Below are positions 8,063 through 17,054 of a stretch of DNA of 64,000 nt, piece after piece. The stretch covers positions 682,001 to 746,000 of the forward strand of contig NZ_JAMQOJ010000001.1 of the NCBI RefSeq assembly GCF_031626495.1, in the 5' to 3' direction. Below the pieces are notes generated by a model. The model saw only the letters and a list, made by a program, of their open reading frames with translations, was not told where the DNA came from and searched no databases. The DNA is from Natrinema sp031626495 (GTDB lineage Archaea > Halobacteriota > Halobacteria > Halobacteriales > Natrialbaceae). How positions within the stretch are numbered: position 1 is the stretch's first letter; each line of letters starts with the position of its first letter. A program made the translations under genes and the position numbers.

Positions 8063-8365
8063 ATTGCCAGTTGGCGGTCAAGCACGATAAGTCATAATCG
8101 AAATATCGTGTACCTGTGCTCCAACATGGAGTATTCAACCTATCATCTCTACTCCTCATCACAGTGTTCGGAGAAATGTCTAAACTATACACAGTAGGAA
8201 ATGACGAGTCCCGTCGTGGTTGGGCTAGTAACAGGACTCGCCAGTCTTTCGTTTGTGGGCGCGTCGTAAATAGATTGTGTGAGGAAATGAGTAACAGAGA
8301 ATGGCAATACCTACTGTATCTTGTAACTTTCCCATGAGACAGGAACCCAACCCCTTTTTCATCTG
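8063..8365. other. Intergenic region between bat-type and trmB-type genes
   Basis: Divergent promoter space. Short frames (for example 8116-8337) have no family features. The only structure I see is the palindrome listed next to the TrmB start. Confidence 0.4.
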
Positions 8366-8383
8366 CAGACCGTATGTGGTCTG
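8366..8383. promoter_or_regulatory. Palindrome upstream of the TrmB-family gene
   Basis: CAGACC-GTATGT-GGTCTG is a perfect 6+6 inverted repeat ending 24 bp before the ATG at 8408. This is where a TATA box or operator is expected for a leaderless haloarchaeal gene. TrmB-type regulators bind short palindromes, so autoregulation is plausible. Confidence 0.5.
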
Positions 8384-8407
8384 TTAGACTATGTACGTGG
8401 TTGGGCC

Positions 8408-9223
8408 ATGATCGGGAACGAACCGATACAAGAAGCGATTGATCTATTGCAAGAACTTGGGCTGCAGGAGTACGAAGCTCGCTGTTTCGTGGCATTAAAT
8501 CAACTCTCGACTGCCACAGCAAAGGAGATCCACGAGATCTCCGAGGTACCGCGGACGAGAGTGTACGACGCGGTGAGGGTGCTGGAGTCAAAGGGATTGG
8601 TCGAAGTGCGACATTCAAATCCGCAGGTCTATCGCGCTGTGAGCATTGATGAGGCGACACAGACCCTTGCGAAGCAGTATACTGATCGCATTGAGTCTCT
8701 CAAGGGTCATCTTCAAAACACGGATGCTCAGGAAACGGAGGGCGAGGACCACGTCCAAGAGGTTTGGTCGCTGTCGGGCCATGAGGCAATTGAGTCGCGA
8801 ACGCACGAACTCATTGATGAAGCCGAGACCGAGATTGTGTTCGTCGTCGTCGACGATGCTCTCCTGTCGGAACAGATGTTTGAGGGGCTACACATGGCAG
8901 TTGATCGCGATCTCTCGCTCATGCTTGGCGGGAAAACGGATACGATCACGGCACAACTTGGGACGGAACTTCCCACAGTTAGCGTGTTCGAAACTGGTCT
9001 TGACTGGCTCACTGGGAAGGTGAGTGACGATGAAGTCGCGATCAGTCGCCTCCTGCTCGTCGACCGTGAGACGCTCCTGATTGGGACTTACTATCCCAAT
9101 GCCGACAATGAGAAGGTGAAAGAGCAGGCCGTCTTTGCGAAAGGCCTCGAAAACGGGATTGTCGTGTTGCTCCGGCGACTGATAACGATGGGATTGTCCG
9201 CCCAAAACGATTCAGAATACTGA
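8408..9223 (+). CDS. TrmB-family transcriptional regulator
   Basis: A 271-residue protein. Residues 1-80 form the TrmB winged helix (LQELGLQEYEARCFVALNQL, TAKEIHEISEVPRTRVYDAV, VLESKGLVEVRHSNPQVYRAV). They are followed by a coiled-coil linker (around LAKQYTDRIESLKGHL) and a TrmB-type C-terminal effector domain with EVWSLSGHEAIESRTHELI. The family controls sugar and central metabolism in archaea; this subclass (HTH plus phospholipase-D-like sensor fold) has many uncharacterised members in Halobacteria. The palindrome at 8366-8383 suggests self-regulation. No metabolic gene is adjacent, so the regulon is unknown. Confidence 0.88.
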   Translation: MIGNEPIQEAIDLLQELGLQEYEARCFVALNQLSTATAKEIHEISEVPRTRVYDAVRVLESKGLVEVRHSNPQVYRAVSIDEATQTLAKQYTDRIESLKGHLQNTDAQETEGEDHVQEVWSLSGHEAIESRTHELIDEAETEIVFVVVDDALLSEQMFEGLHMAVDRDLSLMLGGKTDTITAQLGTELPTVSVFETGLDWLTGKVSDDEVAISRLLLVDRETLLIGTYYPNADNEKVKEQAVFAKGLENGIVVLLRRLITMGLSAQNDSEY

Positions 9224-9482
9224 CCAGAAACAGGCATTTCAAGTCGGGTTTTCTGTAGTATTTGCAGAAGGGTTGGGCGCTTAGAGCTATCAATCCACTT
9301 GTACTGGCTGGTACGTACCTCCCCTATATCTCGTACGCTCCTTCTGACAGCTATTCGGTAGTTCGCTGCGTCTCTGCAAGAGACAGGGCGCGAATGTGGC
9401 CCGAGGCTCTGGTCAATTTGCGAAGGTGGTGTTCGCTAAGTACAGAGGATATAGATACCGTACACTCGGCTTCCTCTTTGTT

Positions 9483-9677
9483 CTACATATCTACGTCTTC
9501 GAGAACGGACCCATCGTTGCTGAGAATACGGAGATCACCATCGTCACATGTACAAGTTTCATCTCGTCCACTCCCAATTGGCCGTATTTCGCCGTCAGGC
9601 CCGAGACGCACTGCATGGGCAGTCCCACAGTTTTCACAGACTGCTGCTGCCCGCTGTCTCTCACCTTCCTTCGTCAT
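9483..9677 (-). CDS. Small CxxC...CxC zinc-finger protein (64 aa)
   Basis: A 64-residue protein MTKEGERQRAAAVCENCGTA continuing HAVRLGPDGEIRPIGSG, then CTCDDGD and an acidic tail. Two Cys pairs (C-x2-C and C-x-C) separated by about 27 residues suggest one zinc-binding site. The GPDGEIRPIGSG block between the pairs is typical of a haloarchaeal micro zinc-finger family. The pseudogene at 4425-4583 appears to belong to the same family. Function unknown. Confidence 0.75.
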   Translation of the reverse strand: MTKEGERQRAAAVCENCGTAHAVRLGPDGEIRPIGSGRDETCTCDDGDLRILSNDGSVLEDVDM

Positions 9678-10021
9678 ATCTGGTCCTGTGTGAGGATCTG
9701 AGTTAACTATTGCTCATAGGGGAAGAGAGATAGTTTCTCGTTGATCAGTTCGCATGCCTACTTGGCAGTTGATACTCCGCAGTTAGGGTGGAATCAACTG
9801 GACTCATACTCTCTATTTAACATGACCCCGTCGACATCTTCGGTAGAAGGTGGAAGCAGCGGTCTCAGTTTACATCTGTGTTGAACGCAGTTACACGACG
9901 CGTTATCAGTGACTTTCTACGAGAACTCCGCGACTAGTAAGGGAATCTTCTCAGGAAGAACTGCGCACAGAACGAATATTTCATACAACAAACATTTGAA
10001 TTTTACCACATTAGTGATGGT
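9678..10021. other. Intergenic, AT-rich, no gene seen
   Basis: About 340 bp with short unbiased frames only. It probably holds the promoter of the zinc-finger gene and sequence upstream of the small frame at 10022. Confidence 0.4.
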
Positions 10022-10225
10022 ATGGACGAATTCGACGAAATCGTATTCCACGTACCAGATAAAGGCGAAGCGGAAGCACTGCTCGTTGACGCCCAACACT
10101 CTTGCGTCTCCTACGCACATCGGGTGAAGATTAATCGTGCAATCCTCGCGGTCGCGGTAGATCACCCGGAGATGATCCGTGGGGAGACTACAAGACACGT
10201 TCTCGATGATGCTTTCACGATCTAA
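10022..10225 (+). CDS. Hypothetical small protein (67 aa)
   Basis: A 67-residue acidic-to-neutral frame starting MDEFDEIVFHVPDKGEAEAL and ending HVLDDAFTI. The Asp/Glu content fits a haloarchaeal protein better than the overlapping frames do, and the start follows an AT-rich segment suitable for a promoter. No motif or family is recognised. Confidence 0.4.
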   Translation: MDEFDEIVFHVPDKGEAEALLVDAQHSCVSYAHRVKINRAILAVAVDHPEMIRGETTRHVLDDAFTI

Positions 10226-10553
10226 TGTATGCTGGATGTACTCAATGGAGATCCATATGAGTAGATTGGGGGTGTCATATACTATCCTGTATGCACTAGA
10301 CTTATTGCCTTCTTATTGTATTAGTTTGGATAGGACGGGTGTAAATTTGTCAGCTTATACTCCGCGTGGATAATAACTAGGGTGGGTTGACGCACCTGTA
10401 GCGCCCACTTCTCGCGGCGAGCAAATTCTCGAGCCTCGAGCAGTGAACCGCGAAGCATTTGAATCAGGGAGCAACTCCGTTACGATCGTGGTTTAGCTTT
10501 CTCGAGTCCGAGACGACGTCGAAACCAGTGAGCTCCCGTTCTGAGCCGAGCGC
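10226..10553. other. Intergenic, base composition changes here
   Basis: No gene is seen. The left half is AT-rich and the right half (from about 10390) is GC-rich, marking the edge between the accessory region and the GC-rich backbone. Confidence 0.5.
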
Positions 10554-10871
10554 TCAGTCTGCGTTCGCGAGCCACGACTCGAGTCGGTCGACGACGGCCT
10601 CAGCGATGGCCTCGCCGATCCGGTCGGGCGAGTCGGAGAGGTCCCAGACGTAGTCGCCGCGCCGGGTGATGGTCACCCAGTCGACGTAGTCACGGCGATC
10701 GAGTTCGAGCAGGAGGTCCTCGAAGACGGAGTCGTCGAGGCGACAGCCCAGCGCGTCCTCGATAGCGTCGGTCAGCTGGGCCGTCGTCGCGACGATGTCG
10801 CCCTCGAGAGTCGTGTCGGCGGTCGCGGGGCCAGTCGTCGGTGTCGACGGTGATGGCGGCCGATCGGTCAT
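10554..10871 (-). CDS. Conserved haloarchaeal hypothetical protein (105 aa)
   Basis: A 105-residue acidic protein. The N-terminus is low-complexity (SPSTPTTGPATADTT). The rest is a compact helical domain with LTDAIEDALGCRLDDSVFED, LLLELDRRDYVDWVTITRRG and YVWDLSDSPDRIGEAIAEAV. The latter half resembles a wing (RRGDYVWDL), so a winged-helix-like fold is possible, but I recognise no characterised family. It is the first gene of the GC-rich part. Confidence 0.55.
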   Translation of the reverse strand: MTDRPPSPSTPTTGPATADTTLEGDIVATTAQLTDAIEDALGCRLDDSVFEDLLLELDRRDYVDWVTITRRGDYVWDLSDSPDRIGEAIAEAVVDRLESWLANAD

Positions 10872-11148
10872 GGTCGGACACTGGTTGTGGGCGTGGTAGT
10901 AATAGGTCTGGTGGTAGTCACGGCCACGCGAAGATGGTGGCTCGATGATTTTAAAGTATATCTGGTAGGAACGCCGGTTTTTTTCTACTACGGCGGAGAC
11001 GATTGCAGCAGAGCAACGGCCCCGACGAAATCACGAGCAAGAGCAGCGGCTACCGAAATCCCCTTTCTCGGAACGGACTACGAGTGACCGTCGCGGTCCG
11101 CGTCGCTGGTAGCGCTCTCTCGAGTCTGCGTCGGACCGCATCGGCCCG

Positions 11149-11811
11149 TTACGTTTCGGGCGAGTCGTTGATGATGACGACGGCCTCACCGTCGATGACC
11201 GGTTCGTCGTCCTCGCCGAAGACCCGCGTGTGGAGCCGATACCGATCGCCGCCGAGGTCCTCGACGATCTCGCACTCGGCGGTGACTGTTTCGCCGATCC
11301 GGACCGGCCCGGTGAACTCGAGGTCCTGCGAGAGGTAGACCGTCACGCCTGGCAGTCGAGCCAGCGCGGCGCTGATCGTACCGGCGACGAGGGTGCCGTG
11401 GGCGATTCGGCCGCCGAACTGGGTATCCTCCGCGAAGTCCGACTCGAGGTGAAGCCGGTTGGTGTCGCCGGAGACCTGCGCGAACGCGGTTACGTCGGTG
11501 TCCGCGATCGGCTTGCTGAAGCGGACGTAGTCGCCGACGCCGAGCGATTCGTACTCGTCCGTCGAGCGTTCCACGACCCAGGTCTCGTCACCGAACGCGA
11601 CCTCGGGGACTGACTCCGTAGTCGCCGTTCCGGCCCTCGCCGGCTCCGACTGCGACAGCGATTCCTCCCCGGTCGAGGAGAACCCCATTGCCGCGAGGAG
11701 GGCGTTGTTCGCCTCGAGATAGCTATTCAATACGTGCTTCGAGATGCTCGTCCAGTTCGCGGGCGATGGCGTAGCGTCGACGCTGTCAGTGTCCGGACAT
11801 TGACTACTCAT
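11149..11811 (-). CDS. MaoC-family (R)-specific enoyl-CoA hydratase with N-terminal extension
   Basis: A 220-residue protein. The C-terminal about 130 residues form a MaoC hot-dog domain: FAQVSGDTNRLHLESDFA contains the catalytic D-x4-H (Asp in GDTN, His in RLH), followed by FGGRIAHGTLVAG and the terminal strand EAVVIIND. The N-terminal 75 residues (WTSISKHVLNSYLEANNALL) look like the helical region seen on some haloarchaeal PhaJ-like proteins, perhaps a granule or partner-binding segment. It hydrates enoyl-CoA to (R)-3-hydroxyacyl-CoA, feeding polyhydroxyalkanoate synthesis or running in reverse. The start was moved to MSSQ (CAT 11809-11811) because the 13 residues upstream are not family-like. 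Confidence 0.82.
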   Translation of the reverse strand: MSSQCPDTDSVDATPSPANWTSISKHVLNSYLEANNALLAAMGFSSTGEESLSQSEPARAGTATTESVPEVAFGDETWVVERSTDEYESLGVGDYVRFSKPIADTDVTAFAQVSGDTNRLHLESDFAEDTQFGGRIAHGTLVAGTISAALARLPGVTVYLSQDLEFTGPVRIGETVTAECEIVEDLGGDRYRLHTRVFGEDDEPVIDGEAVVIINDSPET

Positions 11812-11995
11812 AATGTAGTGGGTATGATTCGACGAAGGTGGTGGTTCCACCTCAGTATAGGGTGGTTACTGCCTTCGGGGTATCGCCAAATTGCATTGGA
11901 CCCTTGACAGTGACTCTCGCGTGAGAGCTAGAGTGACAGATTTTGGAACGAGCTGATACGTCTCGAGACGAGTGCTAAACGGTCGAAACCTGGCG

Positions 11996-12823
11996 TTAGG
12001 TCGCCGGTAGCCGCTCGAGGAAGTCTGCCGCCACCGTGTTGAACGCGTTCGGCCGATCCTGATTGACGAGGTGGCCCGAATCGGACAGTTCCAGTCGGTC
12101 GCCGTCGGCGACCGCGGAGACGATTTGCCGGCCCTGTCGCTTGACCAGCGGGGCCTCCTGCTCGCCGTGGACTACGAGCGCCGGCGTCTCGACGCCGGTC
12201 AGTTCGGGGGGGTCGTACCGGTAGAGCGCGTCGAAGATTTTGCGGAACTCGGCCGTCGAGATGTCGCCGACGTCGGCGATCGCCTCGGCCCGTACCTCTG
12301 GATCGACCGACAGCCACCGCTCGCCGGTCGTCGCCTGAATCGAGTACAGCATCGACTGAAACGTCCCCGCCGTCCCCGTCAGCGACAGCGACGCGGTCAG
12401 CGCCGGTACCGGCGTCCAGAGCGGCTTCAGCCCTGCCGGCATATCGACCGGCGGCATCGACCGGACCGCACCGCCCATGATCGCGCCCGTCGCCCCCTCG
12501 GGGTGGCGGTCCAAATATTCTTGGACGACCATCGAGCCGAGCGAGAGCCCGCAGAGGGACGGTTGTTCGATATCGAGATCGAACAGCAGCGCCTCGAGAT
12601 CGTCGGTAAAGAGTTCGATCGAGTACTGATCGGGGTCGGTCGCGCCGGTCTCGCCGTGGCCCCGAACGTCGAGGGTGACGACGCGGTAGTCGTCGGCGAA
12701 GTGTTCGACCTGTGGCTGCCAGGTCTCGCCGTTCATCCAGCCGCCGTGGACGAACACCAGTGGCGGGCCGTCGCCGGTGGTCTCGTAGTAGATGGAGCCG
12801 TCCTCGAGCGCGAGTTCTGCCAT
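11996..12823 (-). CDS. Alpha/beta-fold hydrolase
   Basis: A 275-residue cytosolic protein with the full alpha/beta-hydrolase plan: an oxyanion loop VFVHGGWMNGETW, strand-turn VVTLDVRGHGETGATD, the nucleophile elbow LCGLSLGSMV (Gly-Leu-Ser-Leu-Gly), the acid region TPALVVHGEQEAPL, and the catalytic His in SDSGHLVNQDRP. The family covers esterases, lactonases and haloperoxidase-like enzymes; the substrate cannot be assigned. I chose MAELALEDGS as the start, four residues inside the longest frame, because it matches the usual family N-terminus. Confidence 0.85.
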   Translation of the reverse strand: MAELALEDGSIYYETTGDGPPLVFVHGGWMNGETWQPQVEHFADDYRVVTLDVRGHGETGATDPDQYSIELFTDDLEALLFDLDIEQPSLCGLSLGSMVVQEYLDRHPEGATGAIMGGAVRSMPPVDMPAGLKPLWTPVPALTASLSLTGTAGTFQSMLYSIQATTGERWLSVDPEVRAEAIADVGDISTAEFRKIFDALYRYDPPELTGVETPALVVHGEQEAPLVKRQGRQIVSAVADGDRLELSDSGHLVNQDRPNAFNTVAADFLERLPAT

Positions 12824-12916
12824 GATCCGTCTCAAGGGCTGCTCGCTCTTAGAATGAGTGGTTGCGCTGGCGCGTCGTGAGACGAGTTCTCGAGCGAGAG
12901 CGTGGCCTCGCCGCGC

Positions 12917-14467
12917 TCAGCGGTCCGCGCTCGAGTCGGCCCCGAGCCAGCGGTCCCAGACCGAGTCGAACTCGGATTCGTCTTCCGTGATCCGGTCCCA
13001 GGCCGCGAGGCCGCGTTCCTCCCGCGAGCCCGGGATCGTGTTGTCGAGGACGAGCGCCGCGAGCCCGCCGACGGCCATCCCGGTCGAGCCGATGATGTAG
13101 ATCGTGTCGACGACGGCCTGTGCGGCGGCCTCGAGCGGGGGCGCAGCGGAAACACTCGCGAGACCCACGGCCTCGCGGAACGCGATCGTGCTCTCGAAGT
13201 TGCCCATGTAGGCCGGGATCGCCAGCCCGACGAACAGCGCGAAGCCGACGACGAAGGTGTTTCTCGAGGAGTCGAGATCGACGTGGCGCAGGTTCGAGAT
13301 GCCGACGGCGACGATCTGGCCGAACATGGCGATGAACAGGCCGCCGACGATCGGGTCGGGAATCGTCGCGATCAGCTGACCGAAGTAGCCGACGAAGCCG
13401 ACCACGAGCATGACGGCGGCCCCGAGCTGGACGACGTACCTCGAGGCGACGCCGGTCAGCCCGATCGCGCCGATGTTCTCGGAGTACGACGTGGAACCGC
13501 CGGTACCCATGATCCCCGCGAAGACGTTCATCAGCCCTTCCATGCCGATGCCGTGGTTGATTCGCTTTTCGCTGGGCGCGCCCGATCCCGAGAGGTTCGC
13601 CACCGCGTAGTAGTCGCCGATGCTCTCGACGATCGAGGCCAGCACGCCGGCGAACATCCCGATGACGAACGCCGTCGTCACCTGCGGCATCCCCCACTGG
13701 AAGGGGTAGATCGGCAGCAGCGGCCGGGTGTCCGTGACCTGACCGAGATCGACGAATCCCGGATGGCCGCCGCCGATGACACCGGTGACCGACAGCGCCG
13801 CGGCGACGACCCAGGCGATAACGAGCGCCAGAATGACCGGGTAGAGTCGGAACGCCTTGTGCCGAACGTCGAGATACTGCGAGAACAGCAGGATGAGGCC
13901 GAGCGTGAGCCCGAGCAGCCACCAGCTCTGGTTCGCCGTCGTGATCTGCGGTGCGCTGAACAGCGAGAGCCCGATCAGCGCGATCGTCGGCGCGATGACG
14001 ACGGGCGAGAGGAACCGGCGCAGTCGTCCGACCAGCCCGAAGTATCCCATCGCGACCTCGGCGGTCGCTGCGACGATGATCGCCCCCTGAAGTTGCAGTA
14101 GTGCGGCCTCCCAGTTCGGTTGTCCTGCCACGCCGCCCGCAGTCACGACGCCGACGATCGCCAGCGCCGGCGCGAGCATGGAGAACGGCGCGCCCTGAAC
14201 GATCGGATACCGGTTTCCGAAGGTCGTCTGGGCGAGCGTCGCGATCCCGGAGACGACGAAGAACGTGCCGACGAACCGGGCAGTCACGTCCGGAGGCATT
14301 CCCATCGCCCCTGCAAGGATCAGTGGAACTGCGATGTTCGCGCCCACCATCGTCAGGTAGTGCTGGATCCCCAGCACGAGCGATTCGCCAAGCGGCGGCC
14401 GGTCGTCGATGCCATACTCGATCTCGTCGCCGACGGCCCCGTCGGCGACTGTCTCGTCCCCCGTCAT
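12917..14467 (-). CDS. NCS2-family xanthine/uracil permease
   Basis: A 516-residue polytopic membrane protein with about 12-14 helices. NCS2 hallmarks are LGIQHYLTMVGANIAVPLIL in helix 1, FPIVQG-like YPIVQGAPFSMLAPALAIV, the VESIGDYYAVANLSG motif carrying the conserved substrate-site acid, and NHGIGMEGLMNVFAGIMG followed by a SENIGAIGLTGVASR segment. It imports nucleobases with cations. The family spans uracil, xanthine and urate carriers and I cannot separate these here. It is encoded alone, tail-to-head with the hydrolase. Confidence 0.9.
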   Translation of the reverse strand: MTGDETVADGAVGDEIEYGIDDRPPLGESLVLGIQHYLTMVGANIAVPLILAGAMGMPPDVTARFVGTFFVVSGIATLAQTTFGNRYPIVQGAPFSMLAPALAIVGVVTAGGVAGQPNWEAALLQLQGAIIVAATAEVAMGYFGLVGRLRRFLSPVVIAPTIALIGLSLFSAPQITTANQSWWLLGLTLGLILLFSQYLDVRHKAFRLYPVILALVIAWVVAAALSVTGVIGGGHPGFVDLGQVTDTRPLLPIYPFQWGMPQVTTAFVIGMFAGVLASIVESIGDYYAVANLSGSGAPSEKRINHGIGMEGLMNVFAGIMGTGGSTSYSENIGAIGLTGVASRYVVQLGAAVMLVVGFVGYFGQLIATIPDPIVGGLFIAMFGQIVAVGISNLRHVDLDSSRNTFVVGFALFVGLAIPAYMGNFESTIAFREAVGLASVSAAPPLEAAAQAVVDTIYIIGSTGMAVGGLAALVLDNTIPGSREERGLAAWDRITEDESEFDSVWDRWLGADSSADR

Positions 14468-14576
14468 CGATTCTCGTCGGATAACGGCAGAGGTAGCTCA
14501 TAGGGGTGTTGATCCGTGGCCGGCGAATCTTCGGACGATCGTTTGGAGAACCTCCATCGTCCGCCGCTCGAGCCGC

Positions 14577-14714
14577 TCAGAAGAGGACGGACCAGACGTG
14601 GCCGCAGTCCTCGCACTCGAAGGTCTTCTCGAGCCCGGACTCGAGCAGAGTGCGCTCGATTTCGACGCCGGATTCGGTCAGGCACTCCGGACAGTTGATG
14701 CGACTCACTGCCAC
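14577..14714 (-). CDS. Small zinc-ribbon protein (45 aa)
   Basis: A very short frame starting with GTG (14712-14714; a second GTG at 14706-14708 is equally possible). It reads MAVSRINCPECLTESGVEIE, then a helix, then FECEDCGHVWSVLF. Two C-x2-C knuckles (CPEC and CEDC), about 24 residues apart, form a rubredoxin-like or zinc-ribbon fold. The GHVW ending resembles nucleic-acid-binding zinc ribbons. It is easily missed because of its size and GTG start. Function unknown. Confidence 0.7.
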   Translation of the reverse strand: MAVSRINCPECLTESGVEIERTLLESGLEKTFECEDCGHVWSVLF

Positions 14715-14800
14715 ACCCGACGGAACGAAGCGCCGTAAATCGACCGCTATGCGATCCGTCGGATCCAGTATACCTCAGCGGCTCGTCGCTTCTGGCGGCG

Positions 14801-17020
14801 CTATCGCCGCTTTTCGATCGCTGCGCGCTCGGCTGCGGCTCGCACCGTCTCGGCCGACAGCGAATCGAGGTCGACCAGTTCGCCCTCGGTTTCGGTCGCG
14901 ACCAGTTCCGAGAGGCCCGCGCGGGAGTCGTCGCCGGCGTCGACGACCACGACTCGCGCATCGTCGGTCGCGAGCGCGCGGGCCGCGGTGCGCGTCGCGT
15001 CCGTCGGGCTTCCGTCGGCGACGTTCGCCCGGCCGTCGGTGACGAGGACGACCACCGAGGCGTCGGTATCGGTCCGCTCTATGACTCGTCGCGAGGTCTC
15101 GAGCCCCGCGGGGAGCGGCGTCCGATCGCCCGAAGGGAGATCTTTGAGGTGGCGAGCGGCCAGCGAGACGCTGTCGGTCGGCGGCAGCAACACGTCGGCG
15201 TTCTCACCGGCGAACGCGACGAACGCGACCCGATCGCGCCGTTCGTAGCTGTCGCGCAGCAACTCGAGGACGACGCCTTTCGCGGTCCGCATCGCCGGCC
15301 GCATCGAGGCGCTGGCGTCGACAGCGAAGACGATTGTTACCGATGTCTCGCCGGTTCGCACGGACTGCCGGAGGTCCTGTTTCCCGACCCGGGATTCGCC
15401 GCGGGCCGCGGCCGACCGGACCGACGCCGCGGCGTCGATCGGCCCCTCGCCGGACGCGGGCTCGGTGCGGACGCGAGCGCCCCGATTGTCGACGCTGAGT
15501 GCGGTACTCGCGCGTGAACCAGTCGCCGCTGTACCGTCGCCGCTCTCGACCGTTTCGGTCTCGAGGTCGGGTGCCCGCGCCTCGCCGATCTCGGCCCGCT
15601 GCTGGCCGGGGACCAGCGGCTGGGCGGTCTCGTCCTCGCCGTCGTCGGGTGAGTCGTCCGATTCCGAGTCAGATTCGCGGTCGCTCGAGTCGTCAGAACC
15701 GCCGTCGCCGGCTTCCGCGGGCGATTGATTCGCCGACGCCGGTCGCTCGCCGTCCTCCGGTCGCGGTTCGGAGCCGGCATCGTCGCCGTTTCCGCCGTCC
15801 GATTCGGCGTCGATATCGTCGCTCGAACCGTCTTCATCCCCTCTCTGGACTCCTTCGTCACGCTCACCCTCGCGATCATCGGATTCGTCGCCGTCCTCGG
15901 AGGCGGATTCGACTTTCTCGTCACCGTCGCCCTCGTCCGCGTCGCTCTCGTCGCGTTCGCTGTCTCCGTCGGCCTCCTCCGGCGACTCCTCGTCGAACCG
16001 GTCCTCGAGCAGGTCGTCGAGCTCCGGCTCGTCCTCGAAGGGCGTGCTCCGGAGTCGGTGGGGAAGCGCGTACGTCGCGGCCTCGTACACGTCGGACTCG
16101 ATGACCGTCTCGCGGCCCTCGAGCGCGGCCAGCGTCATCGCCGTTCGAGCGGTGGCCACGTCGCCGCGGTGGCCGTCGACGCCGGCCTCGAGGCAGAGTT
16201 CGGCGATCTCGGCCTTGAAATCGCTCGGGAGAGTGACGCTCGAGAGCCGGTCTCGAGCGGCGGCCAGTTCGTCGCGAAGGGCGGCGACCTCGTCGTCGTA
16301 CTCCGCTTTCGGGTCCGTTGCACCGCCGTCGGCCTCGAGCGCGCGGTCGATGATCTCGACGCGGTCGTCGATCTCGCGGCAGCCCTCGACGGTGGCCTGC
16401 AGGGCGAACCGATCGCGAAGTTGGGGTCGGAGGTCGCCTTCCTCGGGGTTCATCGTCCCGATCAGGGTGAAGTTCGCGGGATGGGAGACGCTGACCCCGT
16501 CCCGCTCGACGGTATTGACGCCGCTCGCGGCCGAATCGAGAACGACGTCGACGAGGTGGTCGTCGAGCAGATTGACCTCGTCGACGTAGAGGATGCCGCG
16601 ATTCGCGCGGGCCAGCAGGCCGGGATCGAAGTCGGCCTCGCCGGCCAGCGCGTCCTCGACCGAGAGGGTGCCGACGACGCGGTCGCGGGTCGCGCCGAGC
16701 GGGAGCGTGACGAGGGGAACCGGCCGCGTCTCGACCGGCAGTTCGTCGGGCTCGCGCTCTCGACAGTCCGCACACTGCAGGTCGGGGTCGTCCGGCGAAC
16801 AGCCGTACGGGCAGTCGGCGACGGCCCGCTGTTCGGGCAGGAGATCCACGAGCGCCCGTACGGCGGTCGACTTGGCGGTCCCTTTCTCGCCGACGATCAG
16901 GGCTCCGTCGAGGCCGTCGTTTGCCGCGACGGTCAGCAAGACTCGCTTCAGGTCGTCCTGTCCGACGATCGCCGGAAAGGGGAGTGACGATAGCTTTTTG
17001 CCCCCGGCGTTTGCAACCAT
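14801..17020 (-). CDS. chlID: ChlI/ChlD-fused magnesium/cobalt chelatase AAA+-VWA subunit
   Basis: A 739-residue fusion. Residues about 15-340 are the AAA+ ChlI/BchI-like ATPase, with Walker A GEKGTAKST (residues 44-52), an inserted four-Cys cluster (C70, C74, C83, C86) and Walker B GILYVDEVNLLDDHLVD. Then comes a roughly 190-residue Asp/Glu/Ser-rich linker, then a VWA domain with the MIDAS motif FAVDASASM. With CobN it forms the ATP-driven chelatase that inserts cobalt into the corrin ring. The start at MVANAGGKKL (CAT 17018-17020) is chosen because a TATA-like TTTAAA (minus strand, 17042-17050) sits at leaderless distance. It is divergent from cobN with only 34 bp between start codons. Confidence 0.92.
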   Translation of the reverse strand: MVANAGGKKLSSLPFPAIVGQDDLKRVLLTVAANDGLDGALIVGEKGTAKSTAVRALVDLLPEQRAVADCPYGCSPDDPDLQCADCREREPDELPVETRPVPLVTLPLGATRDRVVGTLSVEDALAGEADFDPGLLARANRGILYVDEVNLLDDHLVDVVLDSAASGVNTVERDGVSVSHPANFTLIGTMNPEEGDLRPQLRDRFALQATVEGCREIDDRVEIIDRALEADGGATDPKAEYDDEVAALRDELAAARDRLSSVTLPSDFKAEIAELCLEAGVDGHRGDVATARTAMTLAALEGRETVIESDVYEAATYALPHRLRSTPFEDEPELDDLLEDRFDEESPEEADGDSERDESDADEGDGDEKVESASEDGDESDDREGERDEGVQRGDEDGSSDDIDAESDGGNGDDAGSEPRPEDGERPASANQSPAEAGDGGSDDSSDRESDSESDDSPDDGEDETAQPLVPGQQRAEIGEARAPDLETETVESGDGTAATGSRASTALSVDNRGARVRTEPASGEGPIDAAASVRSAAARGESRVGKQDLRQSVRTGETSVTIVFAVDASASMRPAMRTAKGVVLELLRDSYERRDRVAFVAFAGENADVLLPPTDSVSLAARHLKDLPSGDRTPLPAGLETSRRVIERTDTDASVVVLVTDGRANVADGSPTDATRTAARALATDDARVVVVDAGDDSRAGLSELVATETEGELVDLDSLSAETVRAAAERAAIEKRR

Positions 17021-17022
17021 AC

Positions 17023-17036
17023 TTGAGCTAATACAA
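17023..17036. promoter_or_regulatory. Candidate cobalamin-regulon operator (TTG-N8-CAA) in the chlID/cobN divergent promoter
   Basis: TTGAGCTAATACAA lies in the 34-bp gap between the chlID and cobN start codons. The same pattern (TTG, CTAMT core, CAA) occurs before cbiA and twice before cbiT. It lies between the chlID TATA-like element and its start codon, where a bound protein could block both directions. Confidence 0.5.
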
Positions 17037-17054
17037 TAGAGGTTTAAAAACGCG

